The notes below the pieces were generated by a model that ran no database searches, was not told the DNA's origin, and saw only the letters and a program-made list of their open reading frames with translations. Position numbers and translations under genes: made by a program. This document shows, in pieces, positions 22,774 through 32,001 of a DNA stretch of 64,000 bases (position 1 is its first letter; every line of letters starts with the position of its first letter). This DNA is from Mumia flava (GTDB lineage Bacteria > Actinomycetota > Actinomycetes > Propionibacteriales > Nocardioidaceae): NCBI RefSeq assembly GCF_002797495.1, contig NZ_PGEZ01000002.1, positions 248,001 to 312,000 of the forward strand. Direction: 5' to 3'.

Positions 22774-23406
22774 TCAGGCCCGAGCGCGACGCCGGCGCAG
22801 CAGAGGCACCGCGGCGACCAGCCCGACGGCGAGCACGGCGCCCGCGAGGGCCAGCATCGACGCCGAGCCACCGACCGAGTCGTCGCCGGCGGCCGGCGGC
22901 GTGGCCGCCACCGGCTGAGTCGCGGCGGACTCCGTCGGCTCGACCGTCGGCCCCGGGCGCGACGTCGTGGGGGCGGCCGTCGCGGTCGGGCGGTAGGCGG
23001 CGTAGTCGCTCGAGGACGCCTCCACCTCGGCGAGCAGGGCGTCGTCGACCGGCGCCGTCAGGCTGCACAGCGGGAGGGTGAACACGTCGTCGCCGGCGCC
23101 CTCGTCGGCGAAGACGACGTACTGCTGACCGGTCTCGAACGGCGGGGTCGCGTGCATCGCTCCGGGCTCCTCGACCGCGACCAGCGGGCCGACCTCGCCC
23201 TTGTACACGTCGGTGGCCTCCATCGTGACCACCCCGACGTCGGTCCCCGTCACCGTCGCCACGAAGACCGCGTCGACGTCGTCCATCCCCTCGCCGACCG
23301 TCTGCTCCGCGCAGCTGGTCGCGGGAGCAGGACCGGCAGCCAGGACCAGCCCCACGGCTCCGAGCGCAGCACAGACGACCAGCCGTACCGCCGAGGCGAC
23401 GATCAT
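22774..23406 (-). CDS. Secreted, membrane-anchored protein with TIMP/NTR-like domain
   Basis: The 210-residue protein has a Sec signal (residues 1-30, ending APATS-CAEQ), an extracellular beta domain with CAEQ...[39 protein letters not shown], and then a Thr/Pro/Ala-rich linker, one transmembrane helix (about 183-203) and a basic tail RRRRARA. The cysteine pattern and the VFVATVTG strand resemble netrin/TIMP-like OB domains seen in actinobacterial surface proteins. The function is unknown. The ATG has an AGGAGG ribosome site. It lies upstream of uvrB in the same direction, 68 nt apart, and diverges from the TetR gene. Confidence 0.7.
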   Translation of the reverse strand: MIVASAVRLVVCAALGAVGLVLAAGPAPATSCAEQTVGEGMDDVDAVFVATVTGTDVGVVTMEATDVYKGEVGPLVAVEEPGAMHATPPFETGQQYVVFADEGAGDDVFTLPLCSLTAPVDDALLAEVEASSSDYAAYRPTATAAPTTSRPGPTVEPTESAATQPVAATPPAAGDDSVGGSASMLALAGAVLAVGLVAAVPLLRRRRARA

Positions 23407-23532
23407 CGGGAGGCCTCCTGTCTCGACACCGTGGGAGGCCTACGCTAGCGCGGACGGGGCCGGATCCGGGCACGGTGCCGTTGTTTCGGCGCGCGAAGTG
23501 CCGCCGTCCCCCCACGCGGGGCCCGTCGGAAC

Positions 23533-23545
23533 TAGACTCGCACGC
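23533..23545 (+). promoter_or_regulatory. Leaderless promoter -10 box of the TetR gene
   Basis: TAGACT (23533-23538) is followed by seven bases and GTG at 23546. Confidence 0.65.
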
Positions 23546-24253
23546 GTGGGAGAACAGCAAGCTGAAACGAGCGCGCCTCGTGCGCTGCGCGGAGCCCGGG
23601 CCACGGCAGCCCGTCGCCGCGCACGCGAGGACGACATCATCCGGGCGACCCGGAACCTCTTCGACACCGTCGGTGTCCGCGACGCACAGATCGAGGACAT
23701 CGCCCAGGCCGTCGGGATCAACCGGGCGATCATCTACCGCCACTTCTCCGGCAAGGAGGAGCTCTTCGCGCTGACGCTGGTCGGCTATCTCGACGAGATC
23801 GCCGAGGCGATGCGCGCGGCGGACGACGAGTCGAAGTCACCGCACGAGCGCCTGGAGGCGGTGGCCTCGGCGTTCCTCGACGAGGGTCACGAGAAGCCCG
23901 CGTTCGTCGACTGCGCCCTCGACCTTCTGAGCAAGCCCGGCCAGGAGCTGCTCGCCAGCGTCTCCGAGGGTGCGATGCTGCGCCTCGGGCGTGGCATGCT
24001 CGGACCCTTGAGCGCCTTCGCGCACGTGATCGAGGCAGGCCAGAAGACCGGCGACTTCCGGACGGCCGACTCGTACATGCTCGCGAACATGACCTACACG
24101 CAGGCGCTCGGAGCGCTGCAGTTCGCGCGCAACCAGCTGCTGGTCAGCGAGGGCGCCCCGGGCGTCCCGACCGTCAGCCGGGCGTCGTGGGACCTGGTGA
24201 AGTCGTACACGATCGACGCCGCGCACGCGATGGCCGTCGGCAACCGCGCCTGA
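23546..24253 (+). CDS. TetR-family regulator, likely of fatty-acid genes
   Basis: The 235-residue protein has an N-terminal TetR helix-turn-helix ([25 protein letters not shown] then [18 protein letters not shown], about residues 30-75) and a helical ligand-binding domain. The GTG start at 23546 is chosen because a -10 box lies seven bases before it. It is convergent with the fadA2-like thiolase gene, beyond which the divergent fadA2/fabG4 promoter carries the dyad GTAACT-N3-AGTTAC. Many TetR regulators of acyl-CoA metabolism bind such short dyads and release DNA on binding acyl-CoA. That it controls the neighbouring genes is inference from position. Confidence 0.9.
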   Translation: MGEQQAETSAPRALRGARATAARRRAREDDIIRATRNLFDTVGVRDAQIEDIAQAVGINRAIIYRHFSGKEELFALTLVGYLDEIAEAMRAADDESKSPHERLEAVASAFLDEGHEKPAFVDCALDLLSKPGQELLASVSEGAMLRLGRGMLGPLSAFAHVIEAGQKTGDFRTADSYMLANMTYTQALGALQFARNQLLVSEGAPGVPTVSRASWDLVKSYTIDAAHAMAVGNRA

Positions 24254-24270
24254 GCGGACCGGACCTGGGA

Positions 24271-24313
24271 CGGCGGGGACCGCAGGCACGTCAGCGTGCC
24301 GCGACCCCCGCCG
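24271..24313. terminator. Bidirectional hairpin between tetR and fadA2
   Basis: A long stem centred on GGCACG-TCAG-CGTGCC extends outward, with small bulges, through CGGCGGGG and CCCCCGCCG. It lies between the convergent TetR and thiolase genes. Confidence 0.65.
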
Positions 24314-24325
24314 CCTCGGCCGGGC

Positions 24326-25630
24326 TCAGCGCTCCAGGATCGCCGTGACGCCCTGACCGCCGGCGGCGCAGATGGAGATCACGCCGCGCCCCCCGCCGTT
24401 CTCGGCGAGCAGCTTCGCGAGGTTCGCGACGATCCGGCCGCCGGTCGCGGCGAAGGGGTGGCCCGCGGCGAGCGACGAGCCCGCCACGTTGAGCCTGCTG
24501 CGGTCGATCGGACCGAGCGGTGCGTCCAGGCCGAGCCGCTCCTTGCAGAAGATCGGGTCCTCCCAGGCCTTGAGCGTCGTGAGCACCTGCGACGCGAACG
24601 CCTCGTGGACCTCGTAGAAGTCGAAGTCCTGGAGGGTGAGGCCTGCGCGCGCCAGCATGCGCGGCATCGCGTACGCCGGGGCCATCAGCAGCCCCTCCCC
24701 GCCGTCGACGTAGTCGACCGCGGCGGTCTCGTACCCGGTCAGGTAGGCCAGCGGCTCCCAGCCCTTCGCCTTCGCGTAGTCCTCCGACGCGAGCAGGACG
24801 GTCGAGGCGCCGTCGGTCAGCGGGGTCGAGTTCGCGGCCGTCATCGTCGCCGCGTCGCCCTTGCCGAAGACCGGCTTGAGCGTCGCGAGCTTCTCCAGCG
24901 ACGAGTCGGCCCGGAGGTTCTGGTCACGGTCGAGCCCGAGGTACGGCGTGATCAGGTCGTCCTCGAAGCCGCGGTCGTACGCAGCGGCGAGGTTGTGGTG
25001 CGACGTGACCGCGAGCTGGTCCTGCTCCTCGCGGCCGATCCCCCACTCCAGGGTCGTCAGCGCCTGGCTCTCCCCCATCGACAGGCCGGTCCGGGGCTCG
25101 GAGTTCTGCGGGATGCTGGGCACCAGGTCACCGGGGCGCACCTTGAGGAGCGCCGCGACCCGCTGCTTGACCGTCTTCGCGCGGTTCGCCTCGAGCAGCG
25201 CCTTGCGCAGGCCCTCCCCGACCCCGATCGGCGCGTCGGAGGTGGTGTCCGAGCCGCCGGCGATGCCGACGTCGATCGTGCCGAGGGCGATCTTGTTCGC
25301 GACCAGCACGGTCGCCTGGATGCCGGTGTCGCAGGCCTGCTGCACGTCGTACGCCGGGGTCTCGGGCGCGAGCTTCGAGCCGAGGACGGTCTCCCGCGCC
25401 AGGTTGAAGTCGCGGCTGTGCTTGAGCACGGCGCCGGCGGCGAACTCGCCGACCCGCTCACCCGCGAGCCCGTACCGGTCGACGAGGCCGTCCAGCGCCG
25501 CGGTCAGCATGTCCTGGTTGGACGCGTGGGCGTACGCCGAGTTGGACCGCGCGAACGGGATGCGGTTGCCGCCGATCACCGCCACCCGGCGTACGGACGC
25601 GGCGGAGCGCTTGGCGGACGAGGAAGCCAT
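24326..25630 (-). CDS. fadA2: Acetyl-CoA acyltransferase (FadA2-type thiolase)
   Basis: The 434-residue thiolase joins or cleaves beta-ketoacyl-CoA with CoA in fatty-acid metabolism. The nucleophile sits in QQACDTGIQA (Cys100), and the C-terminal EVHEAFASQ, GHPFAATGGR (His) and CAAGGQG (second Cys) motifs are intact. The ATG at 25630 has GAAGGAG upstream; a longer frame to 25651 adds an Arg-rich leader I reject. The gene diverges from fabG4 and the MaoC gene, the same layout as Rv0243-Rv0242c-Rv0241c (fadA2, fabG4, htdX) of M. tuberculosis, which I use for the name. Confidence 0.92.
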   Translation of the reverse strand: MASSSAKRSAASVRRVAVIGGNRIPFARSNSAYAHASNQDMLTAALDGLVDRYGLAGERVGEFAAGAVLKHSRDFNLARETVLGSKLAPETPAYDVQQACDTGIQATVLVANKIALGTIDVGIAGGSDTTSDAPIGVGEGLRKALLEANRAKTVKQRVAALLKVRPGDLVPSIPQNSEPRTGLSMGESQALTTLEWGIGREEQDQLAVTSHHNLAAAYDRGFEDDLITPYLGLDRDQNLRADSSLEKLATLKPVFGKGDAATMTAANSTPLTDGASTVLLASEDYAKAKGWEPLAYLTGYETAAVDYVDGGEGLLMAPAYAMPRMLARAGLTLQDFDFYEVHEAFASQVLTTLKAWEDPIFCKERLGLDAPLGPIDRSRLNVAGSSLAAGHPFAATGGRIVANLAKLLAENGGGRGVISICAAGGQGVTAILER

Positions 25631-25743
25631 CGGAATTCTCCTTCGGAGCACGTTCGGTGGAGCAGCGTGTGGTCGGGGGTGGTGTCATGGGGTCGTGGCC
25701 CAGGACCGGAGCAAACGGGATGCACCGTCTCTTCTCTCCAGCG

Positions 25744-25758
25744 GTAACTCTAAGTTAC
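25744..25758. promoter_or_regulatory. Candidate TetR operator in the fadA2-fabG4 divergent promoter
   Basis: GTAACT-CTA-AGTTAC is a perfect 6-3-6 dyad in an A/T-rich stretch between two divergent acyl-CoA genes, 52 bp before the fabG4 start. Its size and symmetry suit a TetR-family repressor, and one is encoded at 23546-24253. Confidence 0.6.
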
Positions 25759-25810
25759 GCTGAAGCATAGTTCCAGATACCCAGAGTATGTCGAGAGGCA
25801 GGACACACGC

Positions 25811-27154
25811 ATGAGCGACCGCTACCAGGATCTCGCCCACACCCCGGTCGGGAAGTTCTTGGTCAACAACCTCGGCCTGCCGAACCCGCCCCGGCTCGAG
25901 CGCTGGACCCCCGGCGCCCCCGTCGTGGACGGCACGGTCCTGGTCGCCGCGGCCGAGGGGAGCACGCTCGCCCCCGCCCTCGACGAGGCCCTCGCCGCGC
26001 TCGGCGTCGCCACCACCACCGCGGTCGCCGACGAGGAACGGGTCAAGGGCATCGTCGTCGACGCGACCGGCATCGACACCCCGGCAGGGCTCGACCAGAT
26101 CCAGCAGGCGCTCACCCCTGTGCTCCGCAGCCTGTCCGGGTGCGGGCGCGTCGTCCTCCTCGGGACGCCGCCGAGCGAGGCCGACACCGCCGGCCGCGCG
26201 ATCGCCCAGCGCGCGCTCGAGGGCATCAGCCGCTCCCTGGGCAAGGAGCTCGGCAAGGGATCGACCGCGCAGACCGTGTACGTCGCCGGGGGTGCCGAGC
26301 GGGCGATCGCCTCGACGCTCGCGTTCCTGCTGTCGCCGAAGTCCGCGTACGTGTGCGGTCAGGTCGTACGGATCGGCAGCGCCGGCATCGTGGAGGCGCC
26401 CGAGGTCGACCTCGACGCCCCGCTCGCGGGCAAGGTCGCGCTCGTGACCGGCGCGTCGCGCGGGCTCGGGCTGGCGATGGCCCAGACCCTCCACCGTGAC
26501 GGTGCAGCCGTGATCGGCCTCGACGTCGCACCTCTGGCCGACGACCTCCAGCGCGCCATGGCGTCGATCGACGGGGAGTCGATCGTGCTCGACATCACCG
26601 CGCCCGACGCGCCCCAGCGGATCGCGAGCTATCTCGCCGAGCACCACGGCGGCGTCGACGTCGTCGTGCACAACGCCGGCATCACCCGCGACAAGCGGCT
26701 GCGCAACATGAAGACCGAGAACTGGCACAAGGTGGTGGAGATCAACGTCGACGCCCCGGCGCGGATCACCGCCGAGCTGCTCGAGGCCAAGCTGATCCGG
26801 CCCGGCGGGAGCATCCTCGGCGTCTCCTCGATCGCCGGCATCGCCGGCAACAACGGCCAGACCAACTACGCCGCCTCCAAGGCCGGCGTGATCGGCTGGG
26901 TCGACGAGCTCGCGCCCCGTGTCGCCGCCGACCAGATCACCATCAACGCCGTCGCGCCGGGCTTCATCGAGACCGACATGGTCAAGACGATCCCCCTGAC
27001 GATCCGCGAGGCCGGGCGCCGGATGAACTCCATGGCCCAGGGCGGCCTGCCGATCGACGTGGCCGAGGCGGTTGCCTGGTTCGCGAACCCGGCGTCGGCC
27101 GCCGTCTCGGGCAACGTCGTGCGCGTCTGCGGCCAGAGCCTGCTGGGGGCGTGA
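25811..27154 (+). CDS. fabG4: High-molecular-weight 3-oxoacyl-ACP/CoA reductase (FabG4-type)
   Basis: At 447 residues this is the long FabG type: an N-terminal flavodoxin-like nucleotide-binding domain (about 1-200) fused to a classical SDR reductase domain. The second domain shows GASRGLGLAM, NAGITRDK and the catalytic YAASK with Tyr353 and Lys357. It reduces 3-oxoacyl thioesters with NAD(P)H. The same gene order as M. tuberculosis fabG4-htdX supports a CoA-linked, non-classical fatty-acid role. The ATG at 25811 starts MSDRYQDLAHTPVGKF. The stop overlaps or abuts the MaoC start, so both are cotranslated. Confidence 0.92.
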   Translation: MSDRYQDLAHTPVGKFLVNNLGLPNPPRLERWTPGAPVVDGTVLVAAAEGSTLAPALDEALAALGVATTTAVADEERVKGIVVDATGIDTPAGLDQIQQALTPVLRSLSGCGRVVLLGTPPSEADTAGRAIAQRALEGISRSLGKELGKGSTAQTVYVAGGAERAIASTLAFLLSPKSAYVCGQVVRIGSAGIVEAPEVDLDAPLAGKVALVTGASRGLGLAMAQTLHRDGAAVIGLDVAPLADDLQRAMASIDGESIVLDITAPDAPQRIASYLAEHHGGVDVVVHNAGITRDKRLRNMKTENWHKVVEINVDAPARITAELLEAKLIRPGGSILGVSSIAGIAGNNGQTNYAASKAGVIGWVDELAPRVAADQITINAVAPGFIETDMVKTIPLTIREAGRRMNSMAQGGLPIDVAEAVAWFANPASAAVSGNVVRVCGQSLLGA

Positions 27155-27156
27155 GG

Positions 27157-28047
27157 ATGGCGACCACCACCTTCGACCGGCCCCCGGCGACCCTGCCGCT
27201 CTACCTGCGCGCCGCCCTGCCCGCGCTCCCCGTCGTCGGCGGCCTGCCCGGCGTGAAGCATGCGAGCGGCTCCGTCCCCGACCTCACCCTGCGCCGCGCC
27301 GGCATCACCACGGACCTCGACCACCTCGCGGCGTACGGCGACGTGTGCGGGTTCGCGCTGCGCGGCACCCTTCCGGCGACCTATCCCCACATGGCGGCGT
27401 TCGGCCTCCAGATGGCGCTCATGGTCGACACGGCGTTCCCGTTCGCGCCGATGGGGCTGGTCCACCTCCGCAACACCATCGTGCAGCACCGTCCGATCGG
27501 CGTCGGTGAGCGCTACGACGTCGAGGTCCGGGCCGAGGACCTGCGCGACCACCCGAAGGGCCGCCTGATCGACCTGGTCACCACGGCCACCGTCGGGGAC
27601 GAGGTCGTCTGGGACGAGACCATGACACTGTTCCGGCGCGGCGGGCGGGGCGGCGCCGAGTCCAGCCCCGCGCCCCTGACCGACGTGGCCGCACCGGTCG
27701 GCGCGGCCCGCTGGCGGCTGCCCGCGGACCTCGGACGGCGGTACGGCGCGGTCTCCGGCGACCGCAACCCGATCCACCTGTCGAAGCTCAGTGCGAAGGC
27801 GTTCGGGTTCCCCCGCCAGATCGCGCACGGGATGTGGAGCCAGGCCCGGGCGCTCGCAGCGGTGGAGAACCGTCTCGGCGACACGTTCCGGGTCGACGCG
27901 GAGTTCCGCAAGCCGATCCTGCTGCCGACGACGGTGAGCTTCGGGACCCGCGAGGACGGCGACGGGCTGCTGCTCGGGATCACCGGGGCCCCGAAGGACG
28001 ACCGGCCGGGCCGCGAGCACCTGGTCGCGCGGGTGACCCACGCCTGA
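27157..28047 (+). CDS. MaoC-family (R)-3-hydroxyacyl thioester dehydratase (HtdX-type)
   Basis: The 296-residue protein is a double hot-dog-fold dehydratase. The C-terminal hot-dog carries the hydratase-2 signature SGDRNPIHLS with Asp202 and His207, followed by FGFPRQIAHGMWS; the N-terminal hot-dog is degenerate. It would interconvert 3-hydroxyacyl and trans-2-enoyl thioesters after FabG4. A GTG at 27151 overlaps the fabG4 stop as GTGA and could be the true start two codons earlier; I list the ATG at 27157 because it gives the plainer MATTT start. The match to the Rv0242c-Rv0241c pair is strong. Confidence 0.88.
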   Translation: MATTTFDRPPATLPLYLRAALPALPVVGGLPGVKHASGSVPDLTLRRAGITTDLDHLAAYGDVCGFALRGTLPATYPHMAAFGLQMALMVDTAFPFAPMGLVHLRNTIVQHRPIGVGERYDVEVRAEDLRDHPKGRLIDLVTTATVGDEVVWDETMTLFRRGGRGGAESSPAPLTDVAAPVGAARWRLPADLGRRYGAVSGDRNPIHLSKLSAKAFGFPRQIAHGMWSQARALAAVENRLGDTFRVDAEFRKPILLPTTVSFGTREDGDGLLLGITGAPKDDRPGREHLVARVTHA

Positions 28048-28102
28048 GGCGGGGTGCGGGGTCCGGCCACGCCCGCCGGCCGGAGGTCCTGGTCGCGCTC
28101 GG

Positions 28103-28966
28103 TCACCCGACCGGGCGGATCAGCCCCTCCTGGGCCGTGGACGCGACCAGCGTCCCGTCCTCGGCGTACAGGTTGGCGGTGGTGAAGCCCCGCGCTCCGG
28201 TCGCCGACGGGGAGCGCTGGTCGTACAGCAGCCACTGGTCGGCCCGGATCGGTCGGTGGAACCAGATCGCGTGGTCCAGCGACGCCGGCTGCACGTCCGG
28301 TGACGCCACCGTCAGCCCGTGCGGCACGAGCGAGACACCGAGCAGACTGAGATCCGACAGGTAGGTCAGGAGCGCGGCGTTCAGGACCGGGTCCGGGCCG
28401 AGCTCGCCGGCCGCACGGAACCACAGCCGCTGCAGACCCGGCACCGCCTCCTCGGACGGGTCGCCGTCGAAGCGGGTCCCGCCGACGTAGCGGACGTCGA
28501 GCGCCGACCACTCGCGGCTCCAGTGCTCGGCGGCCTGCCGGCTGAGCCCCGACAGCACCTGCGGCATCGTGGGGCTGTCGTCCGGCGACGGCACCGGAGG
28601 CATCCGGTCCTGGTGCTCGTAGCCCTTCTCGTAGCGGTGGAAGGACGCGGTCAGGTAGAAGATCACCCGCCCGTGCTGGCGGGCCGAGACCCGCCGCGTC
28701 GAGAACGAGCCTCCGTCGCGGATCCGCTCGACGTCGTAGACGATCGGGACGCTCGGGTCGCCGCCGAGAAGGAAGTACATGTGCGCCGAGTGCACCAGGC
28801 GCTCCGGCGCCACCGAGCGGGCCGCGGCCACGAGCGCCTGCGCTGCGACCTGGCCGCCGAACACGCGCTTGACGCCGCTCGCCGCGGGTTGCGATCCCCG
28901 ATAGAGGTCCTCCTCGAGCCTCTCGAGATCGAGCAGGGCGACGAGGTCAGCGATCGTGTTCGGCAC
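28103..28966 (-). CDS. tesB: Acyl-CoA thioesterase II (TesB family)
   Basis: The 287-residue protein has the two hot-dog repeats of TesB. Typical segments are FGGQVAAQALVAAARSV, YFLLGGDPSVPIVYDVERIRDGGSF, LDHAIWFHRPIRADQWLLYD with the catalytic Asp region, and AQEGLIR with the catalytic Gln at the C-terminus. It releases free fatty acids from acyl-CoA. The GTG at 28966 lies six bases after a GACGAT -10-like box, so the mRNA may be leaderless. It is convergent with the MaoC gene, extending the acyl-CoA theme. Confidence 0.92.
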   Translation of the reverse strand: MPNTIADLVALLDLERLEEDLYRGSQPAASGVKRVFGGQVAAQALVAAARSVAPERLVHSAHMYFLLGGDPSVPIVYDVERIRDGGSFSTRRVSARQHGRVIFYLTASFHRYEKGYEHQDRMPPVPSPDDSPTMPQVLSGLSRQAAEHWSREWSALDVRYVGGTRFDGDPSEEAVPGLQRLWFRAAGELGPDPVLNAALLTYLSDLSLLGVSLVPHGLTVASPDVQPASLDHAIWFHRPIRADQWLLYDQRSPSATGARGFTTANLYAEDGTLVASTAQEGLIRPVG

Positions 28967-28978
28967 GGCGTCATCGTC
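28967..28978 (-). promoter_or_regulatory. Leaderless -10-like box of tesB
   Basis: GACGAT (28973-28978, minus strand), six bases, then GTG at 28966. It is weaker than the other boxes because the first base is not T. Confidence 0.4.
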
Positions 28979-29019
28979 TCACGCGCCGAGCGGGCGGGCC
29001 GTGACCGCCCGACGTGGTG

Positions 29020-29946
29020 TCAGTCGCTCTGGTCGCGCCGGTCGAGCTGCGCCAGGAACTCCTCGACCTGGTCGCCGATCTCGTCGCTCGACGGCAGCTC
29101 GCTCTCGTCCAGCGGCAGCGGCTGCTTGGCGTCGCGGGTCATCTGGTCGTACTGCCGCTCGAGACCGGCGAGCACGTCACCGCCGTCCTGCTCCTCCACC
29201 TGCTTGTGGATGTCCGCGACCGTCTCCGCCTGCTGCACCCGCAGCTCCTCGAGGTCGAACGTCAGGCCGGTCCGCTCGCTCAGGGCCTCGAGCAGCGCCA
29301 CCGACGCGCTCGGGTACTCGACCTGAGCGACGTACTGGGGGACGTGGGCGACGTAGCCCACCGCATCGTGGCCCCACTCCCCCAGCCGCAGCTCGAGCAC
29401 CGACTGGATGCTCGCGGGAACGGCGACCTGCGCCCGGAACAGGTTCGAGCGGTCGAGCAGGTCGCGGCGGCTCGCGTGGTGCGTGATGACCGACGGCCGG
29501 GTGTGCGGCACCCCCATCGGGACGGCGCCGAGGCCGACCGTCAGCTCCACCCCGTACGCCTCGATCACGTCGTGGACCTCAGCGGCGAACTGCTCCCAGC
29601 GGAAGTCCGGCTCCGGGCCCGACATCAGCAGGAACGGGGCGCCGTGGTCGTCGCGCAGCAGCCGGACGTCGAGCCGGGGCTGGTCGTAGTCGCGGTAGTG
29701 GTCGCGGTCGAACAGCACCGCGGGGCGACGCGCCCGGTAGTCGTAGTAGTCGTCCAGGTCGAACTCGTGGACGATCTCGCCCTCCTCGGCGGCCTGGAGG
29801 TGCTCGACCGCGATCCGAGGGGAGGAGCCGGCGTTGAGGAAGCCGTCGAACGCGTAGACCAGCGTCGGCGTCACCGAGTCCGGGACCCCCGCCAGCGGGT
29901 CGGCGTCCCGACGAAAACGTGCGAAGAAACTGCTCAGACGACCCAT
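29020..29946 (-). CDS. PAC2-family protein (proteasome assembly chaperone-like)
   Basis: The 308-residue protein belongs to the PAC2 family, named after a eukaryotic proteasome assembly chaperone; actinobacterial members, such as Cgl0627 of Corynebacterium, are of unknown function though these bacteria have proteasomes. Typical segments are VTPTLVYAFDGFLNAGSSP near the N-terminus, LLMSGPEPDFRWEQF and LGAVPMGVPHTRPSVITHHA. The C-terminus is acidic, with a heptad-like stretch. The ATG at 29946 is preferred over the GTG one codon earlier because AGGAGG is then correctly spaced. A TAGGCT box at 30016-30021 (minus strand) may be its -10. Confidence 0.85.
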   Translation of the reverse strand: MGRLSSFFARFRRDADPLAGVPDSVTPTLVYAFDGFLNAGSSPRIAVEHLQAAEEGEIVHEFDLDDYYDYRARRPAVLFDRDHYRDYDQPRLDVRLLRDDHGAPFLLMSGPEPDFRWEQFAAEVHDVIEAYGVELTVGLGAVPMGVPHTRPSVITHHASRRDLLDRSNLFRAQVAVPASIQSVLELRLGEWGHDAVGYVAHVPQYVAQVEYPSASVALLEALSERTGLTFDLEELRVQQAETVADIHKQVEEQDGGDVLAGLERQYDQMTRDAKQPLPLDESELPSSDEIGDQVEEFLAQLDRRDQSD

Positions 29947-30067
29947 CACACACCTCCTAACGCCGTACGGCCGGGCCTGATTCCCCCGCTCGTCGCGGAG
30001 CAGGACCAGGCTCCCAGCCTACGTCCCCGCGTCCCGCGTCCGGACGCCGGGAGCCGCCGGCCGGGGA

Positions 30068-31930
30068 TCAGCCCAGGCGTTGCAGGGCGTCGGCCGCGAC
30101 GGCCTCGCCGGTCAGGCCCATCCGCTCCAGCAGCACCGCGCGCTTGGCGTGGTCGAAGAACTCCTGGGACACGCCGTGGACCCGGATCGGCGTCGTCACG
30201 GCAGCATCCGCCAGCATCTGCGCGAGCACGGAGCCCATGCCTCCGACCCGCCCGCTGTCCTCCACCGACACCACCAGGCGGTGCTCGGCAGCCGCATCCA
30301 CGAGCGCCGGGTCGAGCGGCTTGACCCACCGCGGATCGACCACGGTCACGCCGAGGCCGTGCTCGCGCAGGCGCTGCGCCGCATCCAGGGCCACGGCGGC
30401 CATCGGGCCCGCCGCGACGATCAGGACGTCGGAGTCGCCCTCCCGGGCCAGCACGTCGCAACCCCCGAGACGGTCGATCGCCTCGACGTCGGTGTCCACC
30501 GGGCCCTTCGGGAACCGCACCACCGTCGGCGCGTCGTCGACCGCGACCGCCTCGTTCAGCAGCTCGCGCAGCCGCGCGCCGTCGCGTGGGACGGCCAGGC
30601 GCAGCGTCGGGACGACCTGGAGGATCGACTGGTCCCACATGCCGTTGTGGCTCGGGCCGTCGTCGCCGGTCACGCCGGCACGGTCGAGGACGAACGTGAC
30701 CCCGCAGCGGTGCAGGGCCACGTCGAGCAGCACCTGGTCGAACGCGCGGTTGAGGAAGGTCGAGTAGATCGCCACGACCGGGTGCATCCCGCCGAAGGCC
30801 AGGCCGGCCGCGCTGGTGACGGCGTGCTGCTCGGCGATCCCGACGTCGAAGGTCCGCTCGGGGAACTTGTCGGCGAAGGCGTCCAGGCCCGTCGGCGACA
30901 GCATCGCCGCCGTGATCGCCACCACGTCGGGGCGCTCGTCGCCGATGCGGACGATCTCGTCGCGGAAGACCGAGGTCCACGACGCCGGCTCCACCGCGAG
31001 CGCCGTCCCGGTGAGCCGGTCGAACGCCTTCGCCTGGTGCATCTGGTCCTCTTCGTTCGCGACCGCGATGTCGTACCCGTGCCCCTTGGTCGTGAACGTG
31101 TGCACCAGCACCGGACCGCCGAACTGCTTGGCCTGGGTGAGCGCCTTCTCGAGCGCCTCGCGGTCGTGGCCGTCGACCGGACCGACGTACTTCAGGCCGA
31201 GGTCCTCGAACATCCCCTGCGGCGACAGCGCGTCCTTCAGGCCCTTCTTCATCGCGTGCAGGACCTCGTACGCCGTCTGCCCCACGACGTTCATGCTCGT
31301 CAGACGGTCGCGCACGGCCCGCAGCATCGGCTCGTAGCGCGGGTTGGTCCGCAGCGACGCGAGGTGGTTCGCGAGGCCGCCGACCGTCGGGCGGTACGAG
31401 CGCCCGTTGTCGTTCACGACCACCACGAGACGGCGGTCGGAGTCGGCGGCGATGTTGTTGATCGCCTCCCAGGCCATCCCGCCGGTGAGTGCGCCGTCGC
31501 CGATCACCGCGACCACGTAGTCGTCGCGGCCGGCCAGGGCGTTCGCCTTCGCGATCCCGTCGGCCCACGAGAGGCTGGTGGACGCGTGGGAGTTCTCGAC
31601 GACGTCGTGGTCGGACTCGGCCTGGCTCGGGTATCCCGACAGCCCGCCCTCGGTCCGCAGGCCGTCGAAGGCGCCGGCGCGGCCGGTCAGCATCTTGTGG
31701 ACGTACGCCTGGTGGCCCGTGTCGAAGACCACCCGGTCCGCCGGCGAGTCGAAGACCCGGTGGATCGCCATCGTGAGCTCGACCACGCCGAGGTTGGGAC
31801 CCAGGTGACCCCCGTGGGTCGCGACCGCGGCGATGATCCGCTCCCGGATCTGCTCGGCCAGCTCGTCGAGCTCGGCATCGGTCAGTCCGCGCAGATCGCT
31901 CGGCTGGGTGATGCGATCGAGCGTGGCCAT
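30068..31930 (-). CDS. dxs: 1-deoxy-D-xylulose-5-phosphate synthase
   Basis: Dxs condenses pyruvate and glyceraldehyde 3-phosphate in the first step of the MEP isoprenoid pathway, using thiamine diphosphate. The 620-residue protein shows [18 protein letters not shown], the ThDP-binding [16 protein letters not shown], the pyrimidine-domain [11 protein letters not shown] and a C-terminal transketolase domain ([16 protein letters not shown]). Length is normal. The ATG at 31930 has GGAGG just upstream; the open frame extends much further (to 32584) as a shadow. The gene is preceded by an inverted repeat that brackets a TAAGAT -10 box. Confidence 0.96.
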   Translation of the reverse strand: MATLDRITQPSDLRGLTDAELDELAEQIRERIIAAVATHGGHLGPNLGVVELTMAIHRVFDSPADRVVFDTGHQAYVHKMLTGRAGAFDGLRTEGGLSGYPSQAESDHDVVENSHASTSLSWADGIAKANALAGRDDYVVAVIGDGALTGGMAWEAINNIAADSDRRLVVVVNDNGRSYRPTVGGLANHLASLRTNPRYEPMLRAVRDRLTSMNVVGQTAYEVLHAMKKGLKDALSPQGMFEDLGLKYVGPVDGHDREALEKALTQAKQFGGPVLVHTFTTKGHGYDIAVANEEDQMHQAKAFDRLTGTALAVEPASWTSVFRDEIVRIGDERPDVVAITAAMLSPTGLDAFADKFPERTFDVGIAEQHAVTSAAGLAFGGMHPVVAIYSTFLNRAFDQVLLDVALHRCGVTFVLDRAGVTGDDGPSHNGMWDQSILQVVPTLRLAVPRDGARLRELLNEAVAVDDAPTVVRFPKGPVDTDVEAIDRLGGCDVLAREGDSDVLIVAAGPMAAVALDAAQRLREHGLGVTVVDPRWVKPLDPALVDAAAEHRLVVSVEDSGRVGGMGSVLAQMLADAAVTTPIRVHGVSQEFFDHAKRAVLLERMGLTGEAVAADALQRLG

Positions 31931-31945
31931 GGTCCTCCGTCGGGT

Positions 31946-31992
31946 GGGGGGTAGGGCTTCTGTCGATCTTAGGTCATCGAGCCCTACCCCCC
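31946..31992. promoter_or_regulatory. 13-bp inverted repeat around the dxs -10 box
   Basis: GGGGGGTAGGGCT (31946-31958) and AGCCCTACCCCCC (31980-31992) are perfectly complementary over a 21-nt loop. Inside the loop the minus strand reads TAAGAT, a good -10 for dxs about 36 nt before its ATG. The dyad could be a terminator for the upstream gene, which ends at 32002, or an operator over the dxs promoter. Confidence 0.5.
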
Positions 31993-32001
31993 GTTCCCCC
32001 G

